DNA of 64,000 nt from PCRC01 sp040384665 (GTDB taxonomy: Bacteria; Pseudomonadota; Gammaproteobacteria; Burkholderiales; Burkholderiaceae_C): contig JAZKIY010000016.1 of NCBI GenBank assembly GCA_040384665.1, positions 1-64,000 of the forward strand. The letters are read 5' to 3'. Positions 1-7,561 of this stretch are shown here, one piece after another. The number at the start of each line of letters is the position of its first letter. Within the stretch, counting starts at the first letter, position 1. The notes under the pieces were generated by a model, which saw nothing but the letters and a program-made list of their open reading frames with translations, was not told the DNA's origin and ran no database searches. Position numbers and translations under genes: made by a program.

Positions 1-52
1 CACGGTGGAGGCCTGACTTAAACCAAACAGCCTCCATGAATTCCGGGGCGGT

Positions 53-463
53 TCAGGCCGGAGAACCAGAAACCTTCTTCAAAATCGGAACGAAGCCCAA
101 GCCCATGGCCTTCGCCGTTTCCGTCATGCCCTGTGACCACAACTTCTGGTTATTTTCTAAATCCCTCCAAAGTGGGCTGATCCATCCGCTTGGATCCTTG
201 GAAACGCTTGGAGCGACCATTTCCTTGAGTGCGGCCGCCTCGAATTCGATCTGTGGGTAATGCTTCTCGTGATTCGCCGCACTCTTGGCCATATGCCAAA
301 AAATCATGAAGGACTGATTTTTCTTGGCTCGATCCGTCTGTTCCAGGAACTCGATCGCAACTTGTCCGGCCTGCATGAGCGCCGAGGCGGGCTCCTTGGA
401 GGGTTCTTGGAGGTTTATGGAGTGCACAGCCATCTGCATATCTTTTAGCTTACCCGCACCCAC
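53..463 (-). CDS. Hypothetical protein, 136 aa
   Basis: I do not recognise this protein. It is a mixed hydrophilic polypeptide with a helical central part (around residues 30-70, rich in A, E, K) and aromatic residues in the second half, such as SGWISPLWRDLEN. No signal peptide or membrane segment is visible. The longest frame starts at a GTG at 463; ATG codons at 439 and 433 are equally plausible. It is divergent from the CoiA-like gene starting 17 bases away, which suggests a shared promoter region. Base composition is lower in G+C than the core genome to the right. It could be an accessory gene; moderate doubt that it is expressed. Confidence 0.45.
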   Translation of the reverse strand: MGAGKLKDMQMAVHSINLQEPSKEPASALMQAGQVAIEFLEQTDRAKKNQSFMIFWHMAKSAANHEKHYPQIEFEAAALKEMVAPSVSKDPSGWISPLWRDLENNQKLWSQGMTETAKAMGLGFVPILKKVSGSPA

Positions 464-480
464 AACTTTTAAGGTGCGAA

Positions 481-1128
481 ATGAGCAAAAAGAGGAGTTT
501 CAGAACCAGTCGAACCATGCGATCGGCACGGAGGCGAAGCTTTCGTCCTCGCCCTGACCGCGTTCGTTGGCCCTACAGCATTCACAAAAGAGCCATTGAG
601 TGCCTGCTAGCCCAAATCCGCAAGGGGGTGGGCATCACTTGCGTTTTCCATGGCGGCGTCCAGTGGACGGGAATGAAATCCTTACTCGGTGGACGAAAAG
701 ACGCAGTGATCAAGCTGGAGAAGGGGCTGCTATTGAACGGTCGGAAATGGTTCCCTGACTTAGCTGTGTATTGCGAGTCGACGGGGGCTCTATTGCTGGC
801 GATCGAGGTTTGGCACACCCACGCGGTATCTGGGAGGAAGCACGCTAGCTACCTTGCAGCGGGAATCCCCTGGATAGAGGTCAAGGCCTGGAATGTTCTG
901 GAAAGGATCGGCAAGAAGACTGTGTCGGTTCTGGATTGGGGGGCGATTGCAGGGGTTCGAAGCCCGTTCCAAGGACAGCTGTTTGAAGAGGCCGCGCCAA
1001 AGTCTAGGAGCATAAAAGCCCACCAGAGGGTAGCCTTCAATGTGCGAAGCAGCGATTGGCCCATGCCGCCTGCTGCGAAATTCACCTTTGGGGCGCCAAA
1101 AGATGGAGAGCTAATCCAGCCGAAGTAG
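481..1128 (+). CDS. CoiA-like PD-(D/E)XK nuclease-domain protein
   Basis: 215 aa. The first 30 residues are strongly basic (many R and K). The centre (about residues 88-136) has the arrangement of restriction-like nucleases of the competence protein CoiA group: W90-F-P-D93, then a hydrophobic strand ending LLLAIEV with E109, a T-H pair at 113-114, K120, and the closing strand GIPWIEVKA (E133). These are seen directly; the family assignment is from memory of such motifs. CoiA-like proteins act on DNA and are often in mobile or competence-related contexts. The start is supported by AAGGTG five bases before ATG 481. It lies in an A+T-richer accessory region beside two unknown genes. A role in defence or DNA processing is inference only. 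Confidence 0.6.
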   Translation: MSKKRSFRTSRTMRSARRRSFRPRPDRVRWPYSIHKRAIECLLAQIRKGVGITCVFHGGVQWTGMKSLLGGRKDAVIKLEKGLLLNGRKWFPDLAVYCESTGALLLAIEVWHTHAVSGRKHASYLAAGIPWIEVKAWNVLERIGKKTVSVLDWGAIAGVRSPFQGQLFEEAAPKSRSIKAHQRVAFNVRSSDWPMPPAAKFTFGAPKDGELIQPK

Positions 1129-1180
1129 ATTAGCCAACGGCCGCTCCGGCTGCGTTTTTTCAATCCAAGTGGCTAGCAGG

Positions 1181-1212
1181 CTGAGCCGCTGAGCCGCTGA
1201 GCCGCTGAGCCG
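1181..1212 (+). repeat. Octanucleotide tandem repeat (CTGAGCCG)x4
   Basis: Four perfect head-to-tail copies of CTGAGCCG end 13 bases before the start codon at 1226. In this position a change in copy number would alter the spacing between any upstream promoter and the gene. No clear Shine-Dalgarno sequence lies between the repeat and the start. Confidence 0.85.
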
Positions 1213-1225
1213 CTATCCTTATCTG

Positions 1226-2494
1226 ATGGGTGACGTACTCGCAAAAATTCAAGCGTTGGCAGTCGGCCAGTCGCTTCCGGCCAACACGATCATCCAACGC
1301 CCTGAGTTGTACCGGGCAGTTTGGTCTACCCCCCTCAGGACATTGGCGCCCAAGCTAGGATATTCCGACGTGGGCCTGCGCAAGGCATGCGTAGCGCTCC
1401 AAATTCCGCTGCCTGGATTGGGGTACTGGGCAAAAATCGAGGCCGGCCAGGTGCTTGAAGTTCCAGACCTTCCCGATCAAGATCGGTTTGGCTCACTGCG
1501 TAGCCGTGCTCCTGCTGATACGTCTGTTCTGCGGAGCGACGAAGATGAAGCTTGGCTGACAAGAATGCTTGAGAAGGAGCGTCTCCGAAAGCAGAATCCT
1601 GCGGTGGAGCAATCGGCTCCGGCAGTGATTGGCACACTGGCCGTGGCGCTTCGACGTGCGGAGTCCAAATACGACAAACTGGTCGCCGATATCGAGAAGA
1701 AAGAGGCTGATCAACGTCGGCCTGGCCGTCAAGGTGGACCCAATTACGCGGCAATGGAACGATGGTCGCTTGATCGCGCGTTCGCTATGAGTGACCACGA
1801 TGACGACGCCCTCCGCGTTTCGCGCACAGGCGGAGCCAAAGCACTGGCGATCATGGAGTCCATTTGTTGCGGTTTGGTGAGCCGAGGCCACCGAGTAGCC
1901 AGCAAGTCAGAGCTAGGACGGGTCAAAGCGGAGATTGCGAGCCAAGCATTCAAGATCGGTGTTCGGGAACGGTTCATCCAGGGCGCTCCCTCACCAAGCT
2001 TGTTACCCGGCTTGCCTAGCCAAAATGTAAAAGTGAGTGGCGGTGATTACGTCCTCGTTATCGAGGGGCTCGGGCAATCCAACAAGGAGTTTCGGGGGAC
2101 ATCACAAGCATTGATGCAAGAAATCAACAAGGGGACGGTATTTGAAACCCTCTACCGCAGGGTGGTGCATGCACGTCTGCAGCAGCGCGATATGGAGCGC
2201 AAAAGACTTGAATGGAAAGCCCAAAGCGAGCGCGAGGAGGTGCGCAGAACTCTGGAAAAAGCCGCCGCAGTGGAGGCGGCCGTCGAGCAAGAAAAGAGAA
2301 AGGCGCTTTTTGAGGAGGCTACCCAGTGGCACGAGGCATTGCGGCTTCGAGCCTACCTCGCTGCCGTGCGAGCAGCTGCAGGTCCGAGTCTATCCGTTCA
2401 GGGAGTAGAGTGGCTAGCCTGGGCGGAACGAGTGGCCGCAGATACGGATTCTTTGCCTCAAAGAATTAGCCAGATTGGCGACACATCCGAGTGA
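1226..2494 (+). CDS. HTH-like and coiled-coil protein of unknown function
   Basis: 422 aa. Residues about 25-75 contain a pattern I recognise from many accessory-region proteins: RPELYRAVWSTPLRTLA, then a YSDVGLRKAC helix and PLPGLGYWAKIEAG. This resembles a helix-turn-helix followed by a short conserved loop, suggesting DNA binding. The middle is unassigned. Residues about 315-375 are a highly charged helix (many E, K, R), probably a coiled coil. No membrane segment or signal peptide is visible. The start ATG has no strong ribosome site but sits at the natural beginning of the conserved domain. It follows the CoiA-like gene on the same strand after 97 bases including an octamer repeat. The function is unknown; proteins with this N-terminus are typical of genomic islands (from memory). 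Confidence 0.65.
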   Translation: MGDVLAKIQALAVGQSLPANTIIQRPELYRAVWSTPLRTLAPKLGYSDVGLRKACVALQIPLPGLGYWAKIEAGQVLEVPDLPDQDRFGSLRSRAPADTSVLRSDEDEAWLTRMLEKERLRKQNPAVEQSAPAVIGTLAVALRRAESKYDKLVADIEKKEADQRRPGRQGGPNYAAMERWSLDRAFAMSDHDDDALRVSRTGGAKALAIMESICCGLVSRGHRVASKSELGRVKAEIASQAFKIGVRERFIQGAPSPSLLPGLPSQNVKVSGGDYVLVIEGLGQSNKEFRGTSQALMQEINKGTVFETLYRRVVHARLQQRDMERKRLEWKAQSEREEVRRTLEKAAAVEAAVEQEKRKALFEEATQWHEALRLRAYLAAVRAAAGPSLSVQGVEWLAWAERVAADTDSLPQRISQIGDTSE

Positions 2495-2859
2495 TCTGCG
2501 CGTCAATCACCCCAGCCGGATGCTGGGTACCGATAAATATTCCCACTTCGCCTTCACTAATTACTCGCATTGATAAGGAAGAAGGCGACTCTCAAGCAAT
2601 GTCCATTGCACGCCGCTAGCCCTCCACCATGTCGTACTCGCCTGCCAATGGCCTGTGTGTTAGCGCCGGCGTCATTCTGACCAGTGCTACCGAAAGACTG
2701 TGACCACCATACAAAGCACAAAAGCCTAGAGTTCTTGCGGGATGCAGACCGCATGCCCCTGGTCAGTAAACACCAGCATCCTTGGTCAAATTCGCGTCGG
2801 CGCCAACAGCACGAGCTTTAACGGCAGCTTGAGAGGGTTCCAAACTGTACCGTGAGATT

Positions 2860-2889
2860 CGCAGGCACTGGCGCCAGCCAGTGCCTGCG
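2860..2889. repeat. Perfect 12-bp inverted repeat abutting the gap
   Basis: Left arm CGCAGGCACTGG at 2860-2871 and right arm CCAGTGCCTGCG at 2878-2889 are exact reverse complements around a 6-base loop CGCCAG. The right arm ends at the last base before the run of N. Such a G+C-rich hairpin probably contributed to the failure of assembly here. Confidence 0.9.
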
Positions 2890-2989
2890 NNNNNNNNNNN
2901 NNNNNNNNNNNNNNNNNNNNNNNNNNNNNNNNNNNNNNNNNNNNNNNNNNNNNNNNNNNNNNNNNNNNNNNNNNNNNNNNNNNNNNNNN
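2890..2989. other. Assembly gap (100 N)
   Basis: Exactly 100 unknown bases, the usual placeholder for a gap of unknown size. It lies between a hairpin ending in CCTGCG and an array whose unit also ends in CTGCG, so the missing DNA probably includes more copies of that array. Confidence 0.98.
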
Positions 2990-3056
2990 GTTCCCCCTGC
3001 GGTTCCCCCTGCGGTTCCCCCTGCGGTTCCCCCTGCGGTTCCCCCTGCGGTTCCCC
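2990..3056 (+). repeat. 12-bp tandem array, unit GTTCCCCCTGCG
   Basis: Five complete head-to-tail copies from 2990 to 3049, then a seven-base partial copy GTTCCCC, then A+T-rich DNA. Copies are identical. As the unit is a multiple of three it would encode a VPPA repeat on plus or GNRR on minus, but no gene context supports translation. There are no spacers, so it is not a CRISPR array. The array starts at the assembly gap and is probably longer in the real genome. Confidence 0.9.
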
Positions 3057-3617
3057 TTAAAAATATCTAATTGCCGACTCAATGGGCAGAGCTGCTGACA
3101 CCTCAGCAGCAAGATTGCGAGGCCGCGTTGCTTTAGATATCAGACGCGATGGCCCAAATCGAGGTGCTTGTTTGCAGACAGGCATCATGTTCTGTCAGAA
3201 GTTTGCGACAAGTCAAAGCGGCGCATCAAACCCCTCTGTTCACAAATGTGCAGGACGGCTTGCGTTTGGTGGTCACCGGTTCAAGCCACAGTTAGCTTGC
3301 TAGACCTCTGATGCGGATATCCTTCTGCTACGAGGTCGACTGCGAAACCATTGCATAGGCCCCATAAGGTGCAAGCAGTGACTACGCCAGAAGGTAAATA
3401 GAGTCCAGCGGAAACAACTGACGGTGGGTTCCAGCGAGTCACGGACGCACGGGTTAGCGCCGTTATTCGAACATGTTTACGACGCTGCGCCCTTTTTTGC
3501 GCGCGCGCGCGTTTTTTTATTTCATACCTGCAGAAAACCTGTACCCATGGCTCGTTTCCTCAAAAGTCAAACCGAGAGTAGTTAGCCCGTGACTACGGCC
3601 ACCGCCAAAAAAGTATG

Positions 3618-3647
3618 GGCCCTCTCTTGTGGAGGGCCTTTTCTTTT
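3618..3647 (+). terminator. Intrinsic terminator without an obvious upstream gene
   Basis: Stem GGCCCTC (3618-3624) and GAGGGCC (3632-3638) with a 7-base loop, followed by TTTTCTTTT. It points rightwards and nothing recognisable lies upstream on plus except a 12-codon frame (ATG 3547, ending ESS). A run of A precedes the stem, so it could also end leftward transcripts of the MerR gene. Confidence 0.7.
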
Positions 3648-3668
3648 GGTGGGTCCGAAAGTTGCCGC

Positions 3669-4559
3669 TCAGGGCCGGGGGATGGTGTCCGTCAAGGGGG
3701 CGCTGTTTGCCGGCGTGCTGTCATCCGTTTGTGGAATTGGCACCGCCACCGTGACCGGGAAAGGCAAGGGCGCTTCGGCCCGGTGCTCCATGATGGCGGC
3801 CACGCGGTCCCCCAGGTACTTGTTGGCCGAGCGTTCCAGCGCGTGGCGCATCTCGCTCTCAATCATCACCATGGCCAGCGGCCGGATGTGCCAGATGGTT
3901 TCTACCAGGCGGGGCATGTCTTCGGCCGGCGGCAGGTTGCCGTCGCCATAGCGGTCGAGTTCGCCCACCGCCAGCCCTATCAGTTTGTCAGACACCTGCT
4001 GCAGCAGCGGGCGCGCCATGTCGATCACCTGCAACACGTCCCGCAGAGGGAAACCGGCTTTTGCAAAGGCGGCGCCGGCTTCCAGCAAGCGGGGTGAGCG
4101 GCAGTTGTAGCCCATGCCCTCCGCCTCCAGCAGGCCCAGCGACACGGCCTTGCCCAAGGCCTCCAGGCTGATGGCTGTGCCGAACATGCGCACCAGCGAC
4201 AAATAGGAGTAGTGCTGGGGTTTTTCGGTGCTCCACGGGCTGTTGATGGCTTTTTCCAGCCCCAGGATGGCGTGCAGTTCCTGGCCGTCCACCAGCGCCA
4301 GCAGCAACTCCTGCACATTGGCCAGCGTGTAGCCCCTGCTCAGCAGGTGGTTGATGAGTTTGAGCCGGCCCAGGTGGGCCTGGGTGTAGATGCCCACTCG
4401 GCCACGCCGTTCCGGCGGGTCGATCAGACCACGGTCCTGGTAGGCGCGCACGTTGCGCACCGTGGTGTCGGCCGCACGCGCCAACTCGTCGATGGTGTAC
4501 TCCATCGATTCAAGCTGTTCGCGGCCGTCGGGGCTGGGTGTTTCTGCTGGGGGGGGCAT
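3669..4559 (-). CDS. MerR-family transcriptional regulator
   Basis: About 296 aa from ATG 4559; an alternative ATG at 4505 gives 278 aa and begins right at the DNA-binding domain (MEYTIDELARAADTTVRNVR). The MerR winged-helix domain, with YQDRGLIDPPERRGRVGIY and RLKLINHLLSRGYTLANVQEL, is unmistakable. The long C-terminal part (about 180 residues) is helical and probably senses a ligand, but no cysteine metal-binding loop typical of metal sensors is seen. It is divergent from the M24/hydrolase/desaturase cluster, and a GTCAGATT dyad lies between the two starts, so the natural inference is that it controls that cluster and itself. MerR proteins usually activate from operators within long-spacer promoters. 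Neither start has a strong ribosome site, so the exact N-terminus is uncertain. Confidence 0.88.
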   Translation of the reverse strand: MPPPAETPSPDGREQLESMEYTIDELARAADTTVRNVRAYQDRGLIDPPERRGRVGIYTQAHLGRLKLINHLLSRGYTLANVQELLLALVDGQELHAILGLEKAINSPWSTEKPQHYSYLSLVRMFGTAISLEALGKAVSLGLLEAEGMGYNCRSPRLLEAGAAFAKAGFPLRDVLQVIDMARPLLQQVSDKLIGLAVGELDRYGDGNLPPAEDMPRLVETIWHIRPLAMVMIESEMRHALERSANKYLGDRVAAIMEHRAEAPLPFPVTVAVPIPQTDDSTPANSAPLTDTIPRP

Positions 4560-4726
4560 GGCTTGAGGTGGCGTGGCAAAACGCCATAACGGCTGAATTA
4601 TGCGGCCAGCTGGGTGTTTTTGGCCCATCTCGGGGTGCAGGTGTTGGGGCGGCATGGGGTTAATGGAAAACCCTGTAAGTTTGTCGAAAGCTTGAAGGCA
4701 CAATCTTGCCATTGTTCAATGTCACA

Positions 4727-4751
4727 GTCAGATTGTGCGATTTAATCTGAC
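4727..4751. promoter_or_regulatory. Putative MerR operator dyad
   Basis: GTCAGATT (4727-4734) and AATCTGAC (4744-4751) form a perfect 8-bp inverted repeat with a 9-base spacer, centred about 30 bases before the M24 gene start and about 180 bases before the MerR start. Being in the divergent promoter region, it is a good candidate operator for the adjacent regulator. The assignment is inference; the dyad is observed. Confidence 0.6.
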
Positions 4752-4770
4752 CCACAACGAGGGGGCTTTC

Positions 4771-5670
4771 ATGATCAACACCAGCGTGGTTCGCCAGATC
4801 GGCACCGACGAGCTGGCCCAGTTCCGGGCTGTGCAGCAACTCGCCTACCGCTGCGTCGAGGCTGTGGCGGCCGAGCTGCGCCCCGGCATGACCGAGAAAG
4901 ACGCCGCCGCCCGCATGCTGGACTGGCTGCGCGCCCACGGTGTGAACGACTGGCTGCACAAGCCTTTTGCCTGGTTTGGTGACCGCACCGCCTTCCAGGG
5001 GTTCTCGGGGCTGAGCCACATGGCCGGTTTCAGCCTGAACTTCTTCCCCGGCAGCCGCCGGCTCGAAGAAAACATGCCCTTCATTCTGGACGTGGCGCCG
5101 GTTCTGAACGGCGCGCTGGCCGATGTGGGCTTTGCCGGTGTGATCGGCCACAACCCCACGCTGGACCGCCTGCAGGACGACCTGATGGCCCACCGCGAAC
5201 TGATCGTTGACCTGGTCCAGCGCCGCCACACTTTGGCCGACGTGGCCCGTGCGGTGGATGCGCTGTGCCTGCGCCAGGGCGTGGAGCCGCGCCACAAGGC
5301 CTACCCCTTCAAGGTGCTGGCCCACCGCGTGGCCAAGCTCGACAACCCTGCCACGCCGCGCAGCGTGGCCCGCTTTGGCCTGAACAGCACGCTGAACCTG
5401 ATGGCGCAATCGCGCGCCGGCAAAAAAGAGGGCTGGTCGCCGCTGTGGAACACCTCGGAGAAATCCGACCACGCCCCCACGCCCGGCTTGTGGGCGGTCG
5501 AGCCCCACCTGGGTTTCCGTGGCGTCGGTGCCAAGTTTGAAGAGCTGCTGGTCATCACCGAGACCGACGCCTTCTGGCTCGACGACGACCTGCCCCATGT
5601 GCGCCGCTGGCAAGCCCGCCAGGCCGGGCACACGGTGGTGCCCCCCCAACCCGAACTGCAGGCAGCCTGA
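4771..5670 (+). CDS. M24-family metallopeptidase-like protein
   Basis: 299 aa, starting at ATG 4771, which has GAGGGGG in good position; an upstream ATG at 4735 lies inside the dyad and is unlikely. The pitta-bread fold signature of Xaa-Pro aminopeptidases is present: PFILDVAPVLNG (first Asp), GALADVGFAG (second Asp), a His in KVLAHRVAKL, WAVEPHLGF (Glu) and GAKFEELLVI (Glu). These match the usual D, D, H, E, E metal ligands. The substrate is unknown; M24 relatives include creatinases and non-peptidase members, so peptidase activity is not certain. It is the first gene of the cluster and ends three bases before the alpha/beta-hydrolase-SDR fusion, so the two are probably cotranscribed and translationally coupled. 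No signal peptide; cytoplasmic. Confidence 0.82.
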   Translation: MINTSVVRQIGTDELAQFRAVQQLAYRCVEAVAAELRPGMTEKDAAARMLDWLRAHGVNDWLHKPFAWFGDRTAFQGFSGLSHMAGFSLNFFPGSRRLEENMPFILDVAPVLNGALADVGFAGVIGHNPTLDRLQDDLMAHRELIVDLVQRRHTLADVARAVDALCLRQGVEPRHKAYPFKVLAHRVAKLDNPATPRSVARFGLNSTLNLMAQSRAGKKEGWSPLWNTSEKSDHAPTPGLWAVEPHLGFRGVGAKFEELLVITETDAFWLDDDLPHVRRWQARQAGHTVVPPQPELQAA

Positions 5671-5673
5671 ACC

Positions 5674-7515
5674 ATGAGCGCCACCCTCGACTTCGTCGCC
5701 CCCACCCCGGCCGATGTGAAACCCACTGCCGCCAGCGGCCGCGCACCGGATCGCCGCTTTGTGGTCTCTGCCGGCGAGGTGCAGCTGGCCTGCAAGGCCT
5801 GGGGCAGCGCCGACCGGCCCACCGTGGTGCTGGTGCACGGCTACCCCGACAACAGCGAGGTCTGGCACGCGGTGGCCACCGACCTGGCCAGCGATTTCCA
5901 TGTGGTGGCCTACGACGTGCGCGGCGCCGGCGACTCCACCACGCCCAAAGGCACCCAGGCTTACCGGCTGGAGCGCTTGTCGCTGGACTTCGAGGCGGTG
6001 ATCAACCAGGTGAGCCCGGACGCGCCGGTGCACCTGGTGGCCCACGACTGGGGCTCGATCCAGAGCTGGGAGTCGGTCAGCGACGCCCGCTTGAAAGGCC
6101 GCATCGCCTCCTTCACCAGCTGTGCCGGCCCTTGCCTGGACCATGTGGGTCATTGGATGCGTGCGCGCATCGGCCGGCCCTCGCTGGCCAGCCTGCAGGC
6201 CACCTTGGCCCAGATGGTGCGGTCTTGGTATATCTACTTCTTCCACCTGCCGCTGCTGCCGTCGCTGATGTGGCGGCTGGGTCTGGCCAAAGCCTGGCCG
6301 GCGGTGCTGCGCCGGATGGAGCGCATCACCGTTGCGCCCAGCGTCACCCAAACCCGTGATGGCGTGAACGGTGTGGCGCTGTACCGTGCCAGCTTCCTGC
6401 GCCGGCTGCTCTGGCCGCAGGCCCGCGTGGCCCATGCCCCGGTGCAGACCCTGGTGACCTTGTACGACAACTACGCCAGCCCCCGCCTGTCCGACGACCT
6501 GGGCCGCTGGGTGCCCTTGCACTGGCGGCGCGAGGTGCGCGGCGGCCACTGGCTGCCGCTGAAAAATCCCGCGCTGATGGCGGCCATGGTGCGCGAGTTT
6601 GTGCAATTCACCGAAGGCGGTCTCGACACCCAGGGCCAACGGCCTGATGGCCGGCCCATGCCCGGCAACTTGCGCCGCACACTGCTCAAAGGCCCGCGCC
6701 TGCCGTTCAGTGGTCAGGTGGCGGTGGTCACCGGTGCTGGCAGTGGCATTGGCCGCTGCGCCGCACTGGCGCTGGCCGACCAGGGCGCCCATGTGGTGGC
6801 GGTGGACATCAACCCCGACAGCGCCGCCCGCACCGCCGAGTTGGTGAAACTCATCGGCCGCGACGCGGTGGCCGAGCGGGTCGACGTGGGCAGCGCCGAG
6901 CAGATGCAAGCGCTGGCCGACCGGGTGCTGCGCGACTGGGGTGGTGCCGACATTGTGGTCAACAACGCCGGCATCGGCATGGCCGGCGGCATGCTGCAAA
7001 CCGACATCCCGGCCTGGCAACGCATCATCGCCATCAATTTGTGGAGCGTCATCTACGGCGCCCGTTTTTTCGGCCAACAGATGGTGGCCCACGGCCGCGG
7101 CGGCCACATGGTCAACACCGCGTCGGCGGCCGCGTTCTCACCCTCGCGCAGCATGCCGGCCTATGCCACCACCAAGGCCGCGGTGCTGATGCTCAGCGAA
7201 AGCCTGCGCGGCGAGTTTGCCCAGCACCACATTGGCGTCAGCGCGGTCTGCCCCGGCTTTGCCGAGACCGGCATCATGGCCGCCACCGAGCATGTGGGCG
7301 TGAGCGCCGACGTGCAGGCCGCCAAGCGGGCCAAGGCCACCAAGCTCTACAAGATGCGCGGCCTGCAGCCCGAAACCGTGGCCAAGGCCATGGTGCGCGC
7401 CATCCGCAATAACCAGCCGCAGGTGATGGTGGGTCTGGAAGCCCATGGCGCCCGCTTCACCTGGCGCGTTCTGCCCTGGCTGTCGCGCCGCATTGCCCGC
7501 GTCGAGATGGTCTGA
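5674..7515 (+). CDS. Alpha/beta hydrolase fused to short-chain dehydrogenase (EphD-like)
   Basis: 613 aa with two complete enzymes. Residues about 28-312 are an alpha/beta hydrolase: LVHGYPDN oxyanion region, DVRGAGDS, nucleophile motif VAHDWGSIQ with Asp125 (the HDWG form of epoxide hydrolases), and a GGHWLP motif with His292. Residues about 346-600 are a classical SDR: TGAGSGIG (353-360), NNAG (430-433), catalytic S484, Y497 and K501. The same order occurs in mycobacterial EphD, a fusion linked to lipid metabolism (established knowledge). A plausible chemistry is opening an epoxide or cleaving an ester, then oxidising or reducing the resulting alcohol or ketone. The genes after it (diiron-like protein, reductase, desaturase) fit lipid modification. 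The substrate is not known. Start follows the preceding stop by three bases. Confidence 0.9.
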   Translation: MSATLDFVAPTPADVKPTAASGRAPDRRFVVSAGEVQLACKAWGSADRPTVVLVHGYPDNSEVWHAVATDLASDFHVVAYDVRGAGDSTTPKGTQAYRLERLSLDFEAVINQVSPDAPVHLVAHDWGSIQSWESVSDARLKGRIASFTSCAGPCLDHVGHWMRARIGRPSLASLQATLAQMVRSWYIYFFHLPLLPSLMWRLGLAKAWPAVLRRMERITVAPSVTQTRDGVNGVALYRASFLRRLLWPQARVAHAPVQTLVTLYDNYASPRLSDDLGRWVPLHWRREVRGGHWLPLKNPALMAAMVREFVQFTEGGLDTQGQRPDGRPMPGNLRRTLLKGPRLPFSGQVAVVTGAGSGIGRCAALALADQGAHVVAVDINPDSAARTAELVKLIGRDAVAERVDVGSAEQMQALADRVLRDWGGADIVVNNAGIGMAGGMLQTDIPAWQRIIAINLWSVIYGARFFGQQMVAHGRGGHMVNTASAAAFSPSRSMPAYATTKAAVLMLSESLRGEFAQHHIGVSAVCPGFAETGIMAATEHVGVSADVQAAKRAKATKLYKMRGLQPETVAKAMVRAIRNNQPQVMVGLEAHGARFTWRVLPWLSRRIARVEMV

Positions 7516-7561
7516 CGCTCCCACTTTCTTTCATACCAACGACCTAGCCCAGGACCTTGTC

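Larger units (their letters stand above)
2495..3617. other. Gene-poor accessory stretch with assembly gap
   Basis: About 1.1 kb without a protein I can support. Short open frames occur (for example 65 codons on the minus strand at 2557-2754 and 73 codons on the plus strand at 3082-3303), but they show no motif or ribosome site. The stretch holds a perfect hairpin, 100 unknown bases, a 12-bp tandem array, and at 3499-3511 an alternating (GC)6G run flanked by T6 and T7. A 12-codon frame with ATG at 3547 precedes the terminator at 3618. It may be the eroded boundary of an island. Confidence 0.6.

Noticed and set aside
2990..3056. Possible CRISPR array
   Set aside because: Units are 12 bp, contiguous and without spacers; no cas genes near.
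2786..3112. Open frames with GNRR or VPPA repeats across the N run
   Set aside because: They exist only because the 12-bp array is a multiple of three and N codons are read through; no start signals or conserved parts.
4660..7107. Very long minus-strand frame (815 codons) opposite the M24/EphD-like genes
   Set aside because: Low-complexity His/Gly/Gln/Ala translation typical of the antisense of G+C-rich genes; the plus-strand genes have clear domains.
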